Shown: positions 6,433 through 7,649 of the stretch, piece by piece
Layout of the letters: every line of letters starts with the position of its first letter
Numbering within the stretch: position 1 is the first letter of the stretch
Assembly (NCBI GenBank): GCA_021816665.1
Contig: JAKAXI010000084.1
Coordinates: 1 to 7,649 of the forward strand
Direction: 5' to 3'
Length of the DNA: 7,649 nt
Source: Bacillota bacterium
GTDB lineage: Bacteria > Bacillota > Bacilli > Alicyclobacillales > Alicyclobacillaceae
Notes under the pieces: model-generated
The model's database searches: none
The model's input: only the letters and a program-made list of their open reading frames with translations
What the model was told of the DNA's origin: nothing
Program-made: the position numbers and the translations under genes

Positions 6433-7242
6433 TCATGAGTTTTCCCACTCAGTGAGACTCTGTAAAATTTCACGAGATTTCAGTGACAGGCCAGCGTAGT
6501 CAAACATCTGTGTGCGCAGGACTTGGTCGAGCGTCTGAACGCTTTCCGCGCTCAATCGAACGTCACCCAACCGTTCCCAAGGGATCACACTGAAACTTTC
6601 TAAAACTCGTGGCAGTGTACGCTGCAGAGCGAGGCCTTTGCGACGGATGCCAGAGGTGTCGTCCGCCATTTTGCAACTGCCGCACACACATCCGCCTTCT
6701 TCCGGGCTGTACCAGCCACCTTGAACAAGTTCTGCCCCACAACGTACACATCTCGTCCACGTCGGGCTTGCCCCAAGCATCCGTAACACCTTGGCTTCCC
6801 ATATACGGGCCACGATGGCTGGGGCAGTCTCATAGCCTGTCGCGTTACCAGATTGCCCATGCCCACTGCCTCCGGTCAGCCGATCTAGTGCGCCGTTAAA
6901 CTGGGTGTACACAGCACTGCTCCCGTTTGGCCGTTCTTCTGCGACTGTCCCCACCAACTCACAAAAATAGGCGGCATACGCCGCCCGCTCCAAATCTTCG
7001 CGCAAGGTTCTCCTCGCGTCCAGTACTTCCACTTGGTTCAGCGACCCCATTCCGCGATTCTGATACAGAGCATACATCCCGCGTACACACAGCTGCACAC
7101 CTGCTGACAAACGACTTTGCGGCTTTTTGGCACCCCGAGCCATTGCAGCCACGGTCCCGCTCGGAGTCAGCAGGTTCACAATCGTATGGGTCTCGCCGTA
7201 GGCGGTGGCACGCACCACCACCGCTTCTGTGTTATAGTTCAA
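6433..7242 (-). CDS. recO: DNA repair protein RecO
   Basis: Recombination mediator of the RecFOR pathway that helps load RecA onto SSB-coated single-stranded DNA and anneals strands. The 269 residues are slightly longer than B. subtilis RecO (255). The N-terminal OB fold (about 1-80) begins with EAVVVRATAYGETHTIVNLLT and includes ARGAKKPQSRL. A helical domain with AAYFCELV follows. The zinc finger is Cys165-x2-Cys168 paired with Cys185, Cys187 and Cys190 (five cysteines for four ligand places). A glycine-rich linker at 123-137 (TGGSGHGQSGNATG) probably accounts for part of the extra length. The start is TTG at 7242 with GGAG 11 nt upstream, 2 nt after the YqzL-like stop, so the two genes are co-transcribed and probably coupled. 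Position after era and yqzL is the classical Bacillales order. Confidence 0.96.
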   Translation of the reverse strand: MNYNTEAVVVRATAYGETHTIVNLLTPSGTVAAMARGAKKPQSRLSAGVQLCVRGMYALYQNRGMGSLNQVEVLDARRTLREDLERAAYAAYFCELVGTVAEERPNGSSAVYTQFNGALDRLTGGSGHGQSGNATGYETAPAIVARIWEAKVLRMLGASPTWTRCVRCGAELVQGGWYSPEEGGCVCGSCKMADDTSGIRRKGLALQRTLPRVLESFSVIPWERLGDVRLSAESVQTLDQVLRTQMFDYAGLSLKSREILQSLTEWENS

Positions 7243-7244
7243 AC

Positions 7245-7364
7245 TTACTTCGTCTCCGTCTTGTGGTTTGTCTTCGACCGATCGAGTTGTTCATGCTTTT
7301 TATACAATAAGTAAGCACCGATGTCACCCGTCAACGTAAAGTATCGCCAGGAAAACTCCCGCAA
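7245..7364 (-). CDS. yqzL: YqzL-like small protein
   Basis: A 39-residue protein reading Met-Arg-Glu-Phe-Ser-Trp-Arg-Tyr-Phe, then TLTGDIGAYLLYKKHEQL and a hydrophilic lysine-rich tail. This corresponds to the B. subtilis YqzL core (FTWKVFSQTGNIDTYLLFKE as I recall it), and the location between era and recO is that of yqzL. The function is unknown. I chose TTG 7364: AGGGGG lies 8 nt ahead, and the next residues align with the start of the family core. An upstream in-frame ATG at 7460 would add 32 residues, but it has no ribosome binding site and that stretch has no family resemblance. Confidence 0.82.
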   Translation of the reverse strand: MREFSWRYFTLTGDIGAYLLYKKHEQLDRSKTNHKTETK

Positions 7365-7498
7365 CCAAATCGCCCCCTGTCCAGAGTTCAAGTTCAGCTG
7401 CGTGGATTGAGGTGCCGTCGTGATTAGGTTGCCGCCGTCGTACCGGCTTATACTATGCATCGTTTGCCAGTCGGGTCACCGGCTCTGCCTAAACTGCT
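7365..7498. other. Spacer between era and yqzL
   Basis: 134 bases with no supported gene. TATAAG on the minus strand (in CATAGTATAAGCC, about 7454-7442) is -10-like but has no convincing -35. Only a weak hairpin (GCCGG / CTGGC with one G-T pair) follows the era stop, with no T run. It may hold a promoter for yqzL-recO, or the genes may simply be read through from era. Confidence 0.5.
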
Positions 7499-7649
7499 CT
7501 ACTCCCGCTCATCAAATCCGAAACGACGCAGGAAACTCGGCTCGTTACGCCAATCCTTCTTCACTTTGACCCACAGTTCCATGAAAATTTTCGTACCGAG
7601 CAACGCCTCGAGTTCCTGTCGAGCCAATTGCCCCACGCGCTTGAGCATG
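7499..7649 (-). CDS. era: GTPase Era, C-terminal end only
   Basis: Era is an essential GTPase that binds 16S rRNA and assists small-subunit assembly. Only the last 49 codons and the TAG stop (7501-7499) are inside the window; the gene enters from the right edge. The visible residues are the end of the KH RNA-binding domain: [20 protein letters not shown], then [20 protein letters not shown] and a short acidic tail ending Asp-Glu-Arg-Glu. The pattern 'LWVKVxKDWR…LRxFGF' is diagnostic of Era. The GTPase domain is outside the window. Confidence 0.95.
   Translation of the reverse strand, partial: MLKRVGQLARQELEALLGTKIFMELWVKVKKDWRNEPSFLRRFGFDERE

Noticed and set aside
7365..7460. N-terminal extension of the YqzL-like gene from ATG 7460
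   Set aside because: There is no Shine-Dalgarno sequence before the ATG and the extra residues have no family resemblance; TTG 7364 has a well-placed AGGGGG.

Overview
The window is a compact block of bacterial housekeeping genes, all read from the minus strand. Minus-strand gene order is era (3' end) - yqzL-like - recO - ccpN - yqfL (pyruvate phosphate dikinase regulatory protein) - ppdK - dnaG (nearly complete, running off the left edge). The era-yqzL-recO, ccpN-yqfL and dnaG(-sigA) neighbourhoods are typical of Bacillota of the Bacillus type. Against the Bacillus subtilis layout, no glyQS lies between recO and ccpN, no yqxD lies before dnaG, and a full-length ppdK is inserted after yqfL. 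Moderately GC-rich codon use, heavy use of TTG starts and the presence of PPDK suggest a Bacillales relative such as an Alicyclobacillaceae-like organism. That placement is inference.

Right part (about 6433-7649): the C-terminal tail of the ribosome-assembly GTPase Era, a roughly 130-base spacer, a tiny YqzL-family gene, and recombination mediator recO starting 2 nt after it. Middle (about 2197-6432): a promoter region with a CcpN-like operator candidate, then ccpN, yqfL and ppdK packed as one likely operon (38-nt gap, then an ATGA overlap). These three fit one pathway: an HTH-CBS repressor of gluconeogenic genes, the bifunctional kinase/pyrophosphorylase that switches PPDK off and on, and PPDK itself, which interconverts pyruvate and PEP. 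Left part: a 344-base gap with palindromes and coding-like but broken reading frames, then dnaG primase.

Main point for a second look: ccpN has no ATG, GTG or TTG in frame ahead of its helix-turn-helix. An ATG with the expected sequence context lies one base out of frame. The gene therefore either starts at a non-canonical ATC or carries a +1 frameshift at its third codon (real, programmed or a sequencing error). Secondary points are a possible ribosome-binding-site-sequestering leader ahead of dnaG, a CcpN-like operator ahead of ccpN suggesting autoregulation, and the near-universal use of TTG starts. I found no CRISPR array, insertion sequence, tRNA, rRNA or phage gene, and no clear sign of a wholly new system.
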